64,000 nucleotides of DNA from positions 24,092,362-24,156,361 of the forward strand of contig CM049307.1 in the NCBI GenBank assembly GCA_026874595.1, read 5' to 3'. Each line of letters starts with the position of its first letter. Position 1 is the stretch's first letter. This stretch comes from Sipunculus nudus. Lineage: Eukaryota; Annelida; Sipuncula; Golfingiida; Sipunculidae. Positions 58,101 through 61,526 of the stretch are shown here, in pieces. The notes beneath the pieces were generated by a model that saw nothing but the letters and a program-made list of their open reading frames with translations, searched no databases and was not told the origin of the DNA. The translations under genes and the position numbers were made by a program.

Positions 58101-60024
58101 TGTGCAAAGGCAAGCTGAAGATTGGTTTGGTTTGATGTTAATGCATTTCAGTACAACAACCTTTTGGAGTATTATTACAGTAAGTGCAGTCCAAACACTT
58201 TGCAGAAATTTAGGCTTCTTAGGGAAGCAGTTGAAGATTAAAAATTCATGTTTTGTCTTGAATGTCTAAACTAATTGACCTGAATAACAGACAGTCACAT
58301 CTGGATGAACCATTGATTATACTTTCTGTCTTTTTTAGTTTTTTTTAGGATTTTTTTGGTGGAGGTAACTGCCTCCATTTGTTAATGCTTGCTTAATTTA
58401 CTATCAAATACATCTACAGAATTCCATTCTGGTTTAGGACTACATGACAGGGTCTTACACAGGATGATCCTGATGTCAACCAGGCTCAGTGTACTACTCC
58501 TCTGGGTTCTGGGAGGGTGTCATCCCTATTGCTGGGTCATAACACCAAGGAACTCCCAAAAAGTGCACTCATTTGTAAGTGAGACACAACAGTTGGGAAC
58601 AGCCTCCTAATTAAGCCCATAGAAAGCTTACCCTGTGTTGGGGGCGACCATCAAAAATCTTACCACCATGTCTGAGATTTTAACTCAGGATCTCCCAGCT
58701 TTGAGCCCTGTGCTCCACCCCTCAACCACATAAGCTGGTTAATTCCTGTTCTTTGGATAATGCAAATTAGTAAAGTTTAACAATGAGTAAAACCTCCTTA
58801 AAAGCATATATGCAGGAACAGGGAGAATTCTGCAGTGAAATGGAGAGCCACTGGTCTTCTAGCAGGCCTTCCCAGAAATCACTTTCCCAAAAATCTGTAA
58901 GTTCACTTTTGCTGTATGCATAAAAATGGCTCCTATCAATCTATATTCAAGAACATGATGAACAATAGGGTTTTACAGTTACAAACTTATATGGGTGTAT
59001 TTGCCATCATATTAACATACAAGTATGTGTGTACTTAACAGTTGTAAGCATAATACTGCAAAATTGTCCTCAACTGTTTACAATCACAACAATTGACCTC
59101 ACCACCAGAGCCCTTATGCCCCGCTCTTTTGAACAAATTATTAAAATGAGCCAACACATATTTTTTTCCTTGCAACAGCTTTTTTCCGGGAAAAAAATGA
59201 GGTCACAAAGGTCGATGAGGTGGAAGTAGCATTGATGTCATCATCTGGAATTGCTGCACTGATGAATATATCATAGTCATTGTGAACCGTCTTGCAATAT
59301 TTTAGATTATTTGTCTCATATGAATTATGTGCCATGCAGGTAAGACATTATTATTCATGCAGTAGTTTGAGGAATGGCTCCTGCACCCTTTGGACTAAAC
59401 ATTTTCTCAGTCTCCTTTGATTAAATATATATCCCGGAAAACATGCCTATTGGGTACTGGTACAGACTACATGTGTTCTGTTCAAATTCAGCACGTTTTA
59501 TTATGGTCAGATGACTCACGGTTTACAGTAATATCAGTGACCTAATTGGCTGTACGGAACAGTAACACTCATGATTATTCATTAAATGAATATGCTATTA
59601 AGATCACTTAAAGTTCACGGTGAGATCAATTGCTTCATCTAGAAGTGCAGTGTCAAGGAAGGAATCTCTGCTATATCAGAATAACAGGAATTTATCACAA
59701 CTAAATACCACACAGGCGAGTTTTTTCCATGGCTGACAACAAAGTTTAAAATGATGAAACTTTGACCATTTAGGGGAAAATTAAATGGTTTTACAAGAGC
59801 AACAGAAAAGTATACTTTCTTTTTTATGTCAGAGTTCATGAAAAGATGATGAATAAATTTGAAAGTGAATGCTAAGGTGTATCATGTATACCTGAATACA
59901 TGTTGGAAGACTGTTCTCCTGTTAGGTAATTTATGACCCGCCCAACAACATACAGTAAGTTTGGTAAGTCGTCTCGCCACTCTTCTGAACGACAGCACCA
60001 GCACAGAGTTCCAAGCCATGATTG
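5427..60024 (-). CDS. TRPM: TRPM-family cation channel gene, partial, 12 exons
   Basis: A multi-exon gene read from high to low coordinates. Exons in order: 60024-59892, 56335-56183, 54879-54780, 50061-49836, 48796-48473, 41671-41540, 35811-35557, 34865-34691, 33020-32864, 31355-31168, 27578-27446, 5561-5427. Every intron is GT-AG and every junction keeps the frame, giving about 703 codons. Family hallmarks are the pre-S1 block [18 protein letters not shown], the S3 motif WNKFDV, the S4-S5 motif [11 protein letters not shown], the pore helix [13 protein letters not shown]6 ending LLNLLIAMF and the TRP helix [14 protein letters not shown] channels are tetrameric Ca2+/cation channels of the plasma or vesicle membrane. 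The body and TRP helix read most like TRPM2/8, while the pore helix is closer to TRPM1/3/7. No start codon, promoter or stop is in the window, so the ligand, and whether a Nudix-like or kinase tail exists, cannot be told. Introns run from about 0.7 to 22 kb and are stuffed with repeats. Confidence 0.95.
5644..6531 (+). mobile_element. Dispersed element with TGACCTTGACCTTTGACC motifs and 3' hairpin
   Basis: Begins GGTCCCATGGGTCTTGACGC and CTCAGC, the start signature of the family seen at 10823, 20311, 42391 and 63151. Units of about 230-370 bp contain 'ATGTGGGTCCTGTGACCTTG' and AGTTTGAAATC blocks, also seen at 13.5-15 kb. One perfect nuclear-receptor DR1 (on the minus strand) lies at 6184-6196. 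It ends near a perfect hairpin, CCACTTATTCAAGTGG, at 6510-6525. No protein is coded. Confidence 0.6.
6533..8784 (+). mobile_element. Element with three tandem units of about 332 bp, ending CAGCTGAGCT
   Basis: The landmark GATTGATACC(A/C) repeats at 6997, 7331 and 7661. Each unit contains GCAGCGCCCCCTAGCGG or its decayed form and a 'TGGAGATATGGCCAAAA' block. ACAGGTGGCACCACCAGT or a variant is at about 6650 and 8439. The last 40 bases (GACTTTCAGTCAGCTGAGCT) match the 3' end of elements ending at 43590, 47766 and 62490. It is possibly the 3' part of one 3.1-kb element starting at 5644. Confidence 0.55.
8785..10510. other. No gene seen
   Basis: AT-rich intron sequence of the TRPM gene. No repeat or coding signal was recognised. 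Confidence 0.5.
10511..10692 (+). mobile_element. 182-bp TIR element, TACAGTGGAACC family
   Basis: Starts TACAGTGGAACC and ends GGCTTCACTGTA, inverted ends of about 12 bp flanked by TA, as in Tc1/mariner-type MITEs. The interior contains repeated AAGACCACCTGT blocks. A second copy in the other orientation is at 31520-31669. Confidence 0.8.
10823..13440 (+). mobile_element. 2.6-kb dispersed element with two 672-bp internal units
   Basis: The 5' end is AAACAAGGGACCCATGGGTC followed by ACGGCGCTCAGCTG; the 3' end is AGCTCAGATGACTTATAGTC followed by AGCTGAGCTAAA. Two internal units start at GGGCAAAATTTAAGGTACC (12206 and 12878, 672 bp apart). A GGACGGACGGTCGACGG tract precedes the 3' end, as in other members. 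The same 5' end reappears at 63151. The middle (11.0-12.0 kb) has no recognisable repeat and may be a separate insertion. No coding capacity. Confidence 0.6.
13453..15330 (+). mobile_element. Element with about five 289-bp units carrying nuclear-receptor-like DR1 motifs
   Basis: Starts AAACTAGAATTTCTTGGCAC with a hairpin (GGCACC-GCA-GGTGCC), followed by GTATCCCCAGACATAG. It ends CTTTGTCTGGGGATACAATA, so the subterminal ends are inverted repeats. Internal units repeat every 288-290 bp (TGACCTTGACCTTTGACC near 13924, 14213, 14501 and 14791). Perfect DR1 sites lie at 13930-13942, 14219-14231, 14507-14519 and 14797-14809. A C-run of about 13 sits near the 5' end. An exact GGTGGCGCCACC is at 15138. 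Confidence 0.7.
15525..16913 (+). mobile_element. Non-autonomous element, GGCGGATAC family, copy 1
   Basis: Starts AAACTAGAATACAGGTAGTC. A subterminal GTATCCACCAAAATCAGAG near the 5' end is inverted relative to the 3' end ACTTTGTTTTGGCGGATAC. About four units of 278 bp contain GCAGGTGGCGCCACCAGTTT and GACTCTGTGCAAA. Short ORFs in it are products of the repeat, not genes. Other copies are at 25287 and 33053. Confidence 0.75.
16914..17570. other. No gene seen
   Basis: AT-rich intron sequence without recognisable repeat or coding signal. Confidence 0.5.
17571..17722. repeat. Two (TA)n microsatellites and a (TATG)n tract
   Basis: (TA)n at about 17571-17623 and 17656-17699, separated by a short unique stretch, then TATG repeats to 17722. 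The Tyr/Ile-rich ORFs over it are artefacts. Confidence 0.95.
17723..19078. other. No gene seen
   Basis: Intron sequence. No coding, RNA or repeat signal was recognised except A/T runs. Confidence 0.5.
19079..19113. repeat. (TA)n microsatellite
   Basis: Alternating TA with one interruption. Confidence 0.9.
19209..20292. mobile_element. 1,084-bp TIR DNA transposon (CCGTATTTATTC ends) carrying a 5S-like segment
   Basis: The left end CCGTATTTATTCCAGTTTGG and the reverse complement of the right end (CCGTATTTATTCTAATTTGG) match at 21 of 23 positions. Both sides are flanked by TA, the duplication typical of Tc1/mariner-like elements. The interior is CpG- and GC-richer than the surroundings and repeats TCTCGACC near both ends. 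There is no transposase, so it is non-autonomous. The 5S rRNA-like stretch is at about 19650-19685. Confidence 0.82.
19650..19685 (+). ncRNA. 5S rRNA-like internal promoter fragment
   Basis: GGTTAGTTTTTGGATGGGTG followed by ACCGC matches the conserved 5S rRNA box C region (GGTTAGTACTTGGATGGG) with two mismatches. Just upstream, AGTTAAG and a GACCCCGG stretch sit at the place of box A. The rest of 5S rRNA is not recognisable, so it is a fragment or a 5S-derived SINE head, not a working rRNA gene. Confidence 0.6.
20311..20983 (+). mobile_element. AAACAAGTGACCC...GAGCTAAA element, short copy
   Basis: Starts AAAACAAGTGACCCATAAGT with CATGACGCTC and ends TTTTCAGTCAGTCGAGCTAA. It has two internal units with 'GATATGGGTAACAGAGA' and one AGGTGGTGCCAC. 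It belongs to the same family as the large elements at 42391 and 61541. It lies only 18 bp from the TIR element ending at 20292. Confidence 0.75.
20984..24544. other. No gene seen
   Basis: Intron of the TRPM gene. It contains a T-run (about 21190-21220) and AT-rich stretches. An open stretch of 83 codons at 22500-22751 has no recognisable domain or context. Confidence 0.5.
24545..24990 (-). mobile_element. Old, degenerate copy of the GGCGGATAC family
   Basis: In reverse orientation it contains the family blocks in order: GTCTGGAATTTTGCAAGTGCA (the 'AAATTT...GCATGTG' block), TCTCAGGATTGGTTTGACAT, GTTCTGGGTGAAAAATCACT and ACTGGTGGTGCC. It is too diverged to define its ends. Confidence 0.55.
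25226..25241. repeat. Short (CA)n
   Basis: Eight CA units. Confidence 0.85.
25287..26479 (+). mobile_element. Non-autonomous element, GGCGGATAC family, copy 2
   Basis: Starts AACTAGAATACGGGTAGTCG and ends CTCTGTTTTGGCGGATACAA. The early GTATCAGCCGAAATCAGAG is the inverted partner of the 3' end. It contains the palindrome GGTGGCGCCACC at 25439 and several degenerate versions, in units of about 280 bp. It is full-length relative to the copies at 15525 and 33053. Confidence 0.8.
26480..27445. other. No gene seen
   Basis: Intron sequence. A weak local duplication (ACAACCATTACCTGGG-AATGA at about 26650 and 26750) suggests a roughly 100-bp tandem repeat. Nothing else was recognised. Confidence 0.5.
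27446..27578 (-). CDS. TRPM: TRPM exon: C-terminal connecting helix
   Basis: A 133-nt exon encoding [19 protein letters not shown] then [20 protein letters not shown]. It matches the TRPM block 'L-x-E-E-x-K-K-x-x-x-F-E', which lies between the TRP helix and the coiled coil. The acceptor is TTCTCACAG and the donor AAAG|GTCAGT. Phases fit both neighbours: A+TG gives Met, and AG+G gives Arg. Confidence 0.93.
27579..31011. other. No gene seen
   Basis: Intron between two TRPM exons. Short ORFs only. A GGAAGAAATTGGAGGAAAT stretch near 29721 and a GGAAGTTTCC-type stretch near 30945 are purine-rich but not a known element. Confidence 0.5.
31012..31160. repeat. 9-bp minisatellite (CATTAAGTA) beside a TRPM 5' splice site
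   Basis: About 14-16 imperfect copies of CATTAAGTA with variants TATTAAGTA, CATTAAGCA and CATTAGGTG. It begins a few bases inside the intron downstream of the exon at 31168-31355. Confidence 0.9.
31168..31355 (-). CDS. TRPM: TRPM exon: TRP helix and post-TRP segment
   Basis: A 188-nt exon encoding [19 protein letters not shown], the TRP helix that runs under S6, then [19 protein letters not shown] and a basic end ([10 protein letters not shown]). It aligns best with TRPM2 (YTFQQVQEHTDQIWKFQR and APPPFILL). The acceptor is TTTTCAG and the donor TTCA|GTAAGT. A 9-bp tandem array begins about 7 bases inside the following intron. Confidence 0.97.
31520..31669 (-). mobile_element. TACAGTGGAACC-family TIR element, truncated
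   Basis: The minus strand matches the element at 10511-10692 nearly throughout (TACACTGGAACC end, GACCACC blocks, TTCACATTTGTTACAAC, AATTACGACCACTTTTGGCC). The outer part of the other inverted end is missing or diverged. Confidence 0.75.
31768..31941 (+). repeat. 87-bp tandem duplication in an open frame
   Basis: The unit starting GGGGGAATTGGAAGAGAGG occurs twice (the AATTGG landmarks at 31774 and 31861 are 87 bp apart). Being 29 codons long, it keeps a 95-codon plus-strand frame open. The peptide ([22 protein letters not shown]) is not recognised, and the frame is probably non-coding. Confidence 0.85.
32010..32142 (+). mobile_element. G-rich dispersed element (GGACCCCCTGGACCC), copy 1
   Basis: Contains a G-run, AAGGTTGCGGTAAAGGAGGG, then TTTGGACCCCCTGGACCCCT and CTGGATCCGCTTCT. 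The same order occurs at 37097-37255, showing a dispersed element. The ends are uncertain. Confidence 0.6.
32143..32863. other. No gene seen
   Basis: Intron sequence. No repeat or coding signal was recognised. Confidence 0.5.
32864..33020 (-). CDS. TRPM: TRPM exon: outer pore loop and S6
   Basis: A 157-nt exon, too interrupted by stops in other frames to show as a long ORF. It encodes a pore loop with two Cys (GCTSNRT and RCPEQNW) that probably form the extracellular disulfide seen in TRPM channels. NRT between them is a candidate N-glycosylation site. It then encodes S6 ([19 protein letters not shown]). The acceptor is AATTGTAG and the donor TTCAG|GTGAGT. AG plus T of the next exon encodes Ser. 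Confidence 0.97.
33053..33987 (+). mobile_element. Non-autonomous element, GGCGGATAC family, copy 3
   Basis: Starts AAACTAGAATACGGGTAGTC 33 bp from a TRPM exon and ends AAACTGTGTTTTTGCGGATA. It contains exact GGTGGCGCCACC at 33379 and 33529, exactly 150 bp apart in a local duplication. The ORFs at 33136-34065 are repeat-derived. Confidence 0.8.
33988..34690. other. No gene seen
   Basis: Intron sequence, AT-rich, without recognisable features. Confidence 0.5.
34691..34865 (-). CDS. TRPM: TRPM exon: S5 and pore helix
   Basis: A 175-nt exon encoding S5 ([18 protein letters not shown]), the pre-pore segment, and the pore helix and filter [20 protein letters not shown] with several following Glu residues corresponds to the GEV/GQI selectivity filter of TRPM channels. 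The acidic version resembles the TRPM1/3/6/7 type more than the FGQIP of TRPM2, which may mean higher divalent permeation (inference). The acceptor is TTTTTCAG and the donor GAAG|GTAAAA. The G left over joins GA of the next exon. Confidence 0.97.
34866..35556. other. No gene seen
   Basis: Intron between the S4-S5 and S5 exons; nothing recognised. Confidence 0.5.
35557..35811 (-). CDS. TRPM: TRPM exon: S3, S4 and S4-S5 linker
   Basis: A 255-nt phase 0/0 exon. It encodes a pre-S3 segment ([19 protein letters not shown]), S3, S4 ([17 protein letters not shown]) and the linker [15 protein letters not shown] and D of WNKFD match the other two Ca2+ ligands of TRPM2/4/5/8. S4 has a single Arg, as expected for a weakly voltage-dependent TRPM. 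The acceptor is a T-run then AG; the donor is ATG|GTCAGT. Confidence 0.97.
35812..36654. other. No gene seen
   Basis: Intron sequence; nothing recognised. Confidence 0.5.
36655..36760 (+). mobile_element. Divergent TACAGTGAAACC element
   Basis: Starts TACAGTGAAACC and ends GGGGTTTCAAT, with GGACACCCTCTGCTATAAAA inside. It resembles the TACAGTGGAACC elements in its termini but not in its core, so it is a related but distinct subfamily. Confidence 0.5.
37097..37255 (+). mobile_element. G-rich dispersed element (GGACCCCCTTGACCC), copy 2
   Basis: GTTGCGGCTCAAAAGGAGGG, then GTCTGGACCCCCTTGACCCC and CTGGATCTGCCACTGC, parallel to 32010-32142. Confidence 0.6.
37338..39795 (+). mobile_element. Composite element with GTTCACTCTGTGAAC ends, broken by a 703-bp insertion
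   Basis: Begins AAAACAAGAGACCCAGGGGT with TAATGTTCACTCTGTGAACT and ends AGTTCACAGAGTGAACTAAT, so the terminal motifs are inverted copies of each other. The first part (to about 38160) has two 279-bp units and a GGCGGATTATAA end like the GGCGGATAC family. The second part has three units of 335-337 bp with ACAGGTGGCGCCACCTGGAG. The third of these is split by the insertion at 38977-39679. No coding capacity. Confidence 0.65.
38977..39679. mobile_element. 703-bp CpG-rich insertion with 8-bp target duplication, hAT-like MITE
   Basis: CATGAAGG flanks both sides (38969-38976 and 39680-39687). The ends TACGCTC and GAGCGTA are short inverted repeats. An 8-bp duplication is typical of hAT transposons. 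The interior is GC/CpG-rich with five CCAAT/ATTGG boxes (39091, 39146, 39223, 39518, 39529), TGACGTGG at 39231 and a GC box (GGGCGGAGCC) near 39484. It carries a 110-codon minus-strand frame with no recognised domain. No transposase is visible. Confidence 0.7.
39957..41422 (+). mobile_element. Solo LTR of a retrotransposon, 1,466 bp
   Basis: Starts TGTGGC and ends GCCACA (the TG...CA rule with 6-bp inverted ends) and is flanked by TTTA on both sides (39953-39956 and 41423-41426). Inside are a TATATAAA box at 40977-40984 and an ATTAAA polyadenylation-type signal at 41337-41342, followed by a GT/T-rich region, in the order expected for U3-R-U5. No internal coding region or primer-binding site follows, so it is a solo LTR, read on the plus strand (opposite to the channel gene). 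The superfamily is undetermined. Confidence 0.72.
40977..40984 (+). promoter_or_regulatory. TATA box inside the solo LTR
   Basis: TATATAAA about 360 bp before ATTAAA, consistent with a retrotransposon promoter in U3. Confidence 0.55.
41540..41671 (-). CDS. TRPM: TRPM exon: S1 to S2
   Basis: A 132-nt phase 0/0 exon encoding the rest of S1 ([18 protein letters not shown]), a short loop, and S2 ending FTEEFRQ. EEFRQ aligns with EEMRQ of human TRPM2, where the second Glu and the Gln are two of four side chains holding the activating Ca2+. Q is not found at this place in TRPM7. The acceptor is TTGTTGTAG and the donor ACAG|GTATGC. Confidence 0.95.
41672..42380. other. No gene seen
   Basis: Intron sequence between exon S1-S2 and the giant element; nothing recognised. 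Confidence 0.5.
42382..48096 (+). mobile_element. 5.7-kb composite element with nested inverted ends and about eleven 337-bp units
   Basis: Outermost AGGCCAAAA (42382) is inverted in TTTTTGGCCT (48096). Inside is AAAACAAGTGACCCAGGGGT with CATGACGCTCAGCTGAC, then tandem units with ACAGGTGGCGCCACCAGTCT, GGATATGGGTAACAGAGACC and TCCAGTCGTTACGATTTGTG. A 3' terminus, TTTCAGTCAGCTGAGCTAA, occurs at 43590 and again at 47766. Unit landmarks at 44628, 44965, 45302, 45649, 45985, 46322, 46663, 47065 and 47403 give spacings of mostly 336-341 bp. A tail with its own inverted ends follows (47770-48080). Many short ORFs ending HDFWHTY on the minus strand are repeat-derived. Confidence 0.75.
47770..48080 (+). 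mobile_element. About 310-bp tail module with GGTATGGTTCTCAGGCA inverted ends
   Basis: Left AAGGTATGGTTCTCAGGCA; right TACCTGAAAACCATACCTTT, an inverted repeat of about 18 bp with a few mismatches. It directly abuts the GAGCTAAA terminus. The same arrangement is found at 62495-62772. Confidence 0.75.
48473..48796 (-). CDS. TRPM: TRPM exon: pre-S1 helix, variable cytosolic insert, start of S1
   Basis: A 324-nt phase 0/0 exon. It starts with a hydrophobic helix ([16 protein letters not shown]), continues through a polar, Pro/Gln/Ser-rich insert of about 50 residues with a basic patch ([13 protein letters not shown]), and ends [19 protein letters not shown], the family's conserved start of S1. 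The insert is longer than the equivalent loop of vertebrate TRPM2 and is probably disordered. The donor is ACG|GTGAGA. The acceptor region, with the first 10 codons, is present three times in tandem (see the 73-bp repeat), but only this copy is followed by the full exon. Confidence 0.95.
48768..48985. repeat. 73-bp triplication across the 3' splice site of a TRPM exon
   Basis: Three direct copies start at 48768, 48841 and 48914 (the third is cut short). Each contains, on the minus strand, a pyrimidine-poor intron end, CAG, then ATTCTTTTGGCAATG, which are the first codons of the 48.5-kb exon. Copy 1 is the functional junction. Copies 2 and 3 keep the AG (TTTTGCAG) but lie inside the intron and would shift the frame if used. 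Confidence 0.92.
48986..49835. other. No gene seen; one 15-G run
   Basis: AT-rich intron. A homopolymer of 15 G at 49546-49560 is followed by TCCCC. Nothing else was recognised. Confidence 0.55.
49836..50061 (-). CDS. TRPM: TRPM exon: conserved pre-transmembrane helices
   Basis: A 226-nt exon encoding [17 protein letters not shown], then [18 protein letters not shown] and [14 protein letters not shown]. The order (FEQLAV, xxLL-x-ELxxWG-TTxLxLA, H-xxQ-xLxxxWxG) is diagnostic of TRPM channels and closest in wording to TRPM2. The acceptor is GTACATAG and the donor GGAAG|GTATTA. It ends in phase 0 at YWK just before the pre-S1 hydrophobic helix. Confidence 0.96.
50062..51285. other. Intron, no gene; contains an inverted repeat
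   Basis: Apart from the inverted repeat at 50847-50980, nothing was recognised. The 115-codon minus-strand frame at 50963-51310 has no family resemblance. Confidence 0.5.
50847..50980. repeat. 25-bp imperfect inverted repeat with 84-bp loop
   Basis: CAGGGCAAAGAATTGCAATC... (50847-50871) pairs with AGTCTGATTACAATCCTTTG... (50956-50980) with two mismatches. It could be a small MITE or a foldback. Confidence 0.75.
51286..54594. repeat. 62-bp tandem array, about 46.7 units, interrupted once
   Basis: The unit begins ATGTAATCAAGGGCATAAGC and includes CATCACAGCTCACAATCTG and TTTCAAGACAGTTTCATT. First and last unit starts (51286 and 54549) are 3263 bp apart. After removing the 399-bp insert and its 12-bp duplication, 2852 bp remain, exactly 46 x 62, so there are no other indels. 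Variants are mostly at two places (CATAAGC/CATTGGC; TTTTAT/TTCTAT/TTGATAT). The array lies in the intron between the 54.8-kb and 49.8-kb TRPM exons. No exon homology was seen in the unit. Confidence 0.97.
51548..51946. mobile_element. 399-bp retroposon-like insert with 12-bp target-site duplication
   Basis: The insert is GC-richer than its surroundings and breaks one 62-bp unit. The 12 bases GTAATCAAGGGC occur on both sides (51536-51547 and 51947-51958). It starts TGGCGACGATGAAAAAACTT and ends in a short repeat (GGCTTGGCTTG). There are no terminal inverted repeats. A duplication of this length points to LINE-type retroposition. The minus strand is open for over 100 codons through it (with [13 protein letters not shown]), which could be a fragment of a retroelement protein. 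I could not assign a family. Confidence 0.7.
54780..54879 (-). CDS. TRPM: TRPM exon: short helical repeat of the fourth homology region
   Basis: A 100-nt exon encoding [20 protein letters not shown] followed by an acidic stretch ending NSE. It matches the 'AAL-ACKLLKALA' helix of TRPM proteins. The acceptor is CTACACAG and the donor CAGA|GTAAGT. The GA left over joins G of the next exon to encode Glu. The 62-bp tandem array ends about 185 bp downstream of this donor. Confidence 0.95.
54943..55364 (+). mobile_element. Short, diverged member of the AAACTAGA...GATACA group
   Basis: Starts AAACTAGACATTTCTGGAG and ends TTGTATGGAGATACAGTGAT. It shares the block GATTTTCAGCAAAAATGGAC and the words CTATTCAAGG with the end of the element at 13453-15330. 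Confidence 0.6.
55365..56182. other. No gene seen
   Basis: Intron sequence; nothing recognised beyond a short G-rich tract near 55820. Confidence 0.5.
56183..56335 (-). CDS. TRPM: TRPM exon: basic linker and pre-S1 homology block
   Basis: Begins with a basic linker ([16 protein letters not shown]), then [18 protein letters not shown] and [10 protein letters not shown], the highly conserved helical repeat that precedes the transmembrane part in all TRPM channels. The acceptor is TTCCAG and the donor ATAG|GTGAGG. The final G joins GT of the next exon to give Gly. The exon is 153 nt, in phase at both ends. Such helices form the cytosolic homology region that couples ligand binding to the gate. 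Confidence 0.95.
56511..56586. repeat. 38-bp perfect tandem duplication
   Basis: GGATTACAGTATACAGAAAG... occurs at 56511 and 56549 and is identical over 38 bp, so it is recent. Confidence 0.95.
56587..58419. other. No confirmed gene; candidate exon described separately
   Basis: Intron sequence. The only coding-like stretch is at 57418-57496. No repeats were recognised. Confidence 0.45.
57418..57496 (-). other. Candidate alternative first exon of the TRPM gene
   Basis: A short ATG-started open stretch ([20 protein letters not shown]) lies in the intron between the 59.9-kb and 56.2-kb exons, in a less AT-rich patch. If cut at TCAC|GTGACT it would end in phase 1 and join the next exon in frame. 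The basic composition resembles the linker there. The donor is weak and no promoter is evident, so it may be chance. It does not fit as an internal exon because no phase-compatible acceptor was found. Confidence 0.2.
58420..58738 (-). mobile_element. tRNA-derived SINE
   Basis: On the minus strand the head reads AGCTTATGTGGTTGAGGGGT then GGAGCACAGGG, with box A TGGTTGAGGGG fitting the pol III A-box consensus. GAGTTAAAATCTC lies at the expected distance for box B (GTTCGAATC with two changes). The body (GATTTTTGATGGTCGCCCCC; GGGAGTTCCTTGGTGTTATG) is non-coding and runs to about 58420. The 3' end and target duplication are not clear. This is a SINE head, not a functional tRNA gene. Confidence 0.65.
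58739..59891. other. No gene seen
   Basis: Intron sequence; nothing recognised. Confidence 0.5.
59892..60024 (-). CDS. TRPM: TRPM exon: distal N-terminal homology region (most 5' exon seen)
   Basis: Encodes a 44-codon stretch with [18 protein letters not shown], which lines up with the segment of TRPM proteins just before the basic linker and the pre-S1 repeats. The donor is CAG|GTATAC, leaving one base (phase 1) that joins TG of the next exon to make a Val codon. Two acceptors fit: one after TTACAG at 60025, giving a Cys-rich start ([10 protein letters not shown]), and one after GTTCAG at 59985, giving an exon of 59892-59984 that starts at EEWRDD. The second has the better pyrimidine tract, and the Cys-rich piece is unlike the family, so the shorter exon is possible. 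Earlier exons lie beyond the window. Confidence 0.8.
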
Positions 60025-60931
60025 CTGTAACAACATACATTAGTATAAGACCAGGATATACCTGACAACTATCTACTCTCACACAGCATAGTACAGTACT
60101 GACACTCTGGACTCCGCAGTCATGTTGTAAGTTACAGCACATGATTCTGCAGTTTTTATGTTTCCAGTTAACTGTCAAACACTAGACAAAAATCACAGCA
60201 AATAAAATTGAATAAAAAGAATCAAAAGCAGTTTTTCCTTAAAAAAGTACTGAGAGGCAGCAAGGAGATTGTCAGCTATGAGGACATTTTGTATTTAAAA
60301 CTTATTTGCTACACACTGCATAAACATTACAAATAAGGACTTTAACTAAGTCACTCAGGAATAATTTCTCTCACATCAAATAAGTACAATTATATCAGAA
60401 TCATTCTGAAAATGCTCAATCTAAAATTTGGCTTTAAATGAACAAACAGTAATACAGGAGACAAACAATTCCAAACAACAGTACCAGCCATTTCTGAAAT
60501 GGACTAACAATATGGTAAAAAGGTAGTCATCAATGACAGAAACATGAATAAATGAAGAATAATATAATAAACATGATATTTTCTTTCATAATCAAAGTCA
60601 TTGGTTTGTTTCAACACTGTAAAATTGTACTGGGTACTGTCAGGAAGAATCTTGTACAGGATGCTAGCCAGGAAAATAATTTGTCAGGCAGATTTACACT
60701 GAATCACGAACAATCTCTATCTTCTCATTTGATAATAAACTCAGTAAAACTAGGCTTTGGCTGATTTTAATTTTTTCCTCTGATATCAATATATTTCCTG
60801 TGTAGAGACAGAGCAGAAATTAAAGTGGGTGCATAATAACTACCTGTAAACAATCCATTTGTACTGTCCTTTTAATTTCTTTGATCTATTTTTGATTTTA
60901 TTTTTAAGTCAAACCCACAATATAAGCCTTT

Positions 60932-60981
<50 letters not shown>

Positions 60982-61526
60982 ATTAAAATGAATTTTCTGT
61001 GGCTCTGCTATCACCACAAGCATCATCCACTACATGCCAGTCATGCTTTGTTATTCAGCATTCCCTGGACTGTGGTGACACATGATGACAGGTATTAAGG
61101 TTTGCAATTAGTATCTGTATGCACAGTTCATTAAACCAAATAACTATCATATTTGGTTACTCTGTAAACCCAGAGTTGCATGCAACTTCTTTTTACTTGT
61201 ACTGTTATTTTATATCAATAAACAAAAAGATCTGAGGTTCATGCATTTTCCTGAGAACAATATGCAAGCAGACTGTGGTTTTCATGTGAATGTAAGACTG
61301 CAAAAATGGAACTGCAAATGACAGATTATGGTGAATAAATTGAACCTGATATTGCAATCCATCCAGATGTGATATTACAAAGCTAAGTGTTTTTTACTGA
61401 AATATCTTACCTCTGACTTGGATATCATAAATCAAAATCAAAATCTTAGTTTTGTAAAATATCATTTCAGAACAGCACATGCAGATATATTTAATATGCC
61501 AGTGTGACTTAAAAAATCACACTTTA
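60025..61526. other. No gene seen; one (TA)n tract
   Basis: Intron sequence upstream of the first exon seen. It contains (TA)n at about 60932-60978. No further TRPM exon was recognised up to the window end. Confidence 0.55.

Noticed and set aside
59882-60178. 98-codon minus-strand ORF
   Set aside because: It is in a different frame from the TRPM exon at 59892-60024, which has family similarity and proper splice sites.
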